From: Clostridia bacterium DTU068
GTDB taxonomy: Bacteria > Bacillota > DSM-12270 > Thermacetogeniales > Thermacetogeniaceae
Assembly (NCBI GenBank): GCA_001513545.1
Contig: LFTQ01000049.1
Span: forward strand, 16,208-50,846
Reading direction: 5' to 3'
Length of the DNA: 34,639 nt
The translations under genes were made by a program, and so were the position numbers. Each line of letters begins with the position of its first letter. Positions within the stretch are counted from its first letter, which is position 1. The notes under the pieces were generated by a model. It ran no database searches and was not told the DNA's origin. It was given only the letters and a program-made list of their open reading frames with translations. Below, piece by piece: positions 33,662 to 34,639 of this stretch.

Positions 33662-34156
33662 TTACCGGGGCGAAGCTTCTGCCCGGTTGATCCATTTTAG
33701 GAAAGCCAATGTCCAGCTATTACTATCTTCACCCTGGTCCCCTTTTTTCTGTTCTTGAGCGCCACCGGTTTCATCCTCAGCGGGAAGAGCAGCAAACAAG
33801 ATACTGTCAGGCTTATGCATGCCCAGCTTGTTAACCGCAACTTCCTCAACCCGATCAGGGCATTGAAGCTCCGCAGCCTTTAATTCCAATTGTTTGTAAT
33901 CTCTCTGCAACATAGCTACCTTCTCTTTTTGGGCTTCAACCTGGTAACCCAGAGCTGTCACCTGGTGATTCATATTGATATAGTAAAGCCCCAATCCAAA
34001 GCCGCATAAAATCAGTGCAATCACCTGAAAATAGAGAAGAGTTTTTTTACGCGGTTTATTTCTCGGTTTATTTCTTGATCTATTTCTTATTTTATTTTTA
34101 TTCCCGACACGGGCTCTGGCTGTGCCCGGTGAGTAACTGTTTTCCGCTAATACCAA
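33662..34156 (-). CDS. ftsL: Cell division protein FtsL-like
   Basis: Small bitopic divisome protein. A basic, arginine/lysine/asparagine-rich cytoplasmic head (NKNKIRNRSRNKPRNKPRKK) precedes one membrane segment (TLLYFQVIALILCGFGLGLYY) and an extracytoplasmic coiled coil (VEAQKEKVAMLQRDYKQLELKAAEL), ending with a charged tail. This layout and the place between rsmH and spoVD identify FtsL even though the sequence is poorly conserved. TTG 34156 (164 aa) is preferred over GTG 34165 because AGAGGTGA, the ribosome site, overlaps that GTG. Confidence 0.85.
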   Translation of the reverse strand: MVLAENSYSPGTARARVGNKNKIRNRSRNKPRNKPRKKTLLYFQVIALILCGFGLGLYYINMNHQVTALGYQVEAQKEKVAMLQRDYKQLELKAAELQCPDRVEEVAVNKLGMHKPDSILFAALPAEDETGGAQEQKKGDQGEDSNSWTLAFLKWINRAEASPR

Positions 34157-34180
34157 TTTATTCACCTCTGTTTTTTTATA

Positions 34181-34639
34181 TTACCCTGCTATGACCGTCT
34201 TTTCAGCTGCCCGTATTTTTGCGCTGCGTGATCTAGGGTTAACAAGCACCTCTTGCTCCGAGGGCACCAAGGGTTTTTTGGTGAGTATTTGCAATATCTT
34301 CTGAGATGAAGCCGCATATTCCCTGAATATCCGCTTCACAATCCGGTCTTCTAGTGAATGAAAGGAGATCACCACAATTCTTCCCCCTGGTTTCAAAAAA
34401 GAAATGCCCGCCCTGAGACCTTCTTCAATCCCTGACAATTCATCGTTAACAGCAATCCGTAATGCCATAAAGGTACGTCGGGCGGGATGGGGACCCTTGC
34501 GCCGGGCAGCAGCAGGAATAGCTGCCTTAATAATCTGGGTGAGCTGACCAGTTGTATTAATTGGAGCTTTCTTTCTCTGCTCAACTATAAAAGATGCGAT
34601 ACGGCGTGCCCATCTTTCCTCACCGAAACGATAAATGAT
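34181..34639 (-). CDS. rsmH: 16S rRNA (cytosine(1402)-N4)-methyltransferase RsmH, C-terminal part (partial)
   Basis: SAM-dependent enzyme (also MraW) methylating N4 of C1402 in 16S rRNA. The frame is open to the window edge, beyond the track ORF, and begins [22 protein letters not shown], a family signature; it continues [18 protein letters not shown] and [23 protein letters not shown]. The 152 residues seen are roughly the C-terminal half of a protein of about 310; the N-terminal SAM-binding motif is off the edge. It starts the dcw cluster as in most bacteria, with ftsL 24 bases downstream. Confidence 0.96.
   Translation of the reverse strand: MIYRFGEERWARRIASFIVEQRKKAPINTTGQLTQIIKAAIPAAARRKGPHPARRTFMALRIAVNDELSGIEEGLRAGISFLKPGGRIVVISFHSLEDRIVKRIFREYAASSQKILQILTKKPLVPSEQEVLVNPRSRSAKIRAAEKTVIAG

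Overview
The window is a compact chromosomal block from an anaerobic, endospore-forming member of the Firmicutes (class Clostridia; Peptococcaceae- or Thermoanaerobacterales-like, not resolved further). The evidence is a dcw cell-wall/division cluster with murA between murB and ftsQ and a PASTA-bearing SpoVD-type PBP, a meso-DAP-type MurE, the spoIIGA-sigE-sigG sporulation genes, a class III (oxygen-sensitive) ribonucleotide reductase, a T-box-controlled ileS, and frequent TTG/GTG starts with strong Shine-Dalgarno sequences. Every gene I can support lies on the minus strand, so transcription runs from high to low coordinates. I see no tRNA, rRNA, CRISPR array, IS element or prophage gene.

Layout in transcription order. 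(1) 34639-17094: rsmH (cut by the window edge), ftsL, spoVD, murE, murF, mraY, murD, ftsW/spoVE, murG, murC, murB, murA, ftsQ, ftsA, ftsZ. Together they make lipid II from UDP-GlcNAc, flip and polymerise it at the septum, and place the division ring. The block ends in a hairpin terminator after ftsZ. (2) 16983-13094: a 0.4 kb gap with nested inverted repeats and a candidate promoter, then spoIIGA, sigE, a strong terminator, a sigma-F-type promoter, sigG, spoIIR and a ylmC/ymxH-type PRC-barrel gene, closed by another terminator. The protease, its pro-sigma substrate, the forespore signal protein and the late forespore sigma factor sit side by side. (3) 12958-8344: two NrdR boxes flanking a -10 element, then nrdR, nrdD, an orphan beta-class DNA methyltransferase and nrdG. 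(4) 8284-3383: pgeF, a small HMA-domain metal-binding protein, a HlyD-like membrane adaptor, ylmE, sepF, proC, ylmG, yggU and a 47-codon basic ORF missed by the ORF track, ending in a terminator. The Bacillus-type ylmH and divIVA are not between ylmG and ileS. (5) 3286-154: consensus promoter, isoleucine T-box leader (specifier AUC) with terminator, and ileS. (6) 1-107: degenerate short repeats.

Most of the window is conserved core biology. The parts most worth a second look are the methyltransferase inside the NrdR-controlled nrdD-nrdG operon, the sigma-F promoter/terminator arrangement that puts sigG and spoIIR in one unit, the unexplained inverted repeats upstream of spoIIGA, and the unnamed 47-aa ORF. 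I do not see a clear, wholly novel multi-gene system. Several starts were moved from the ORF-track positions on the basis of visible ribosome-binding sites.
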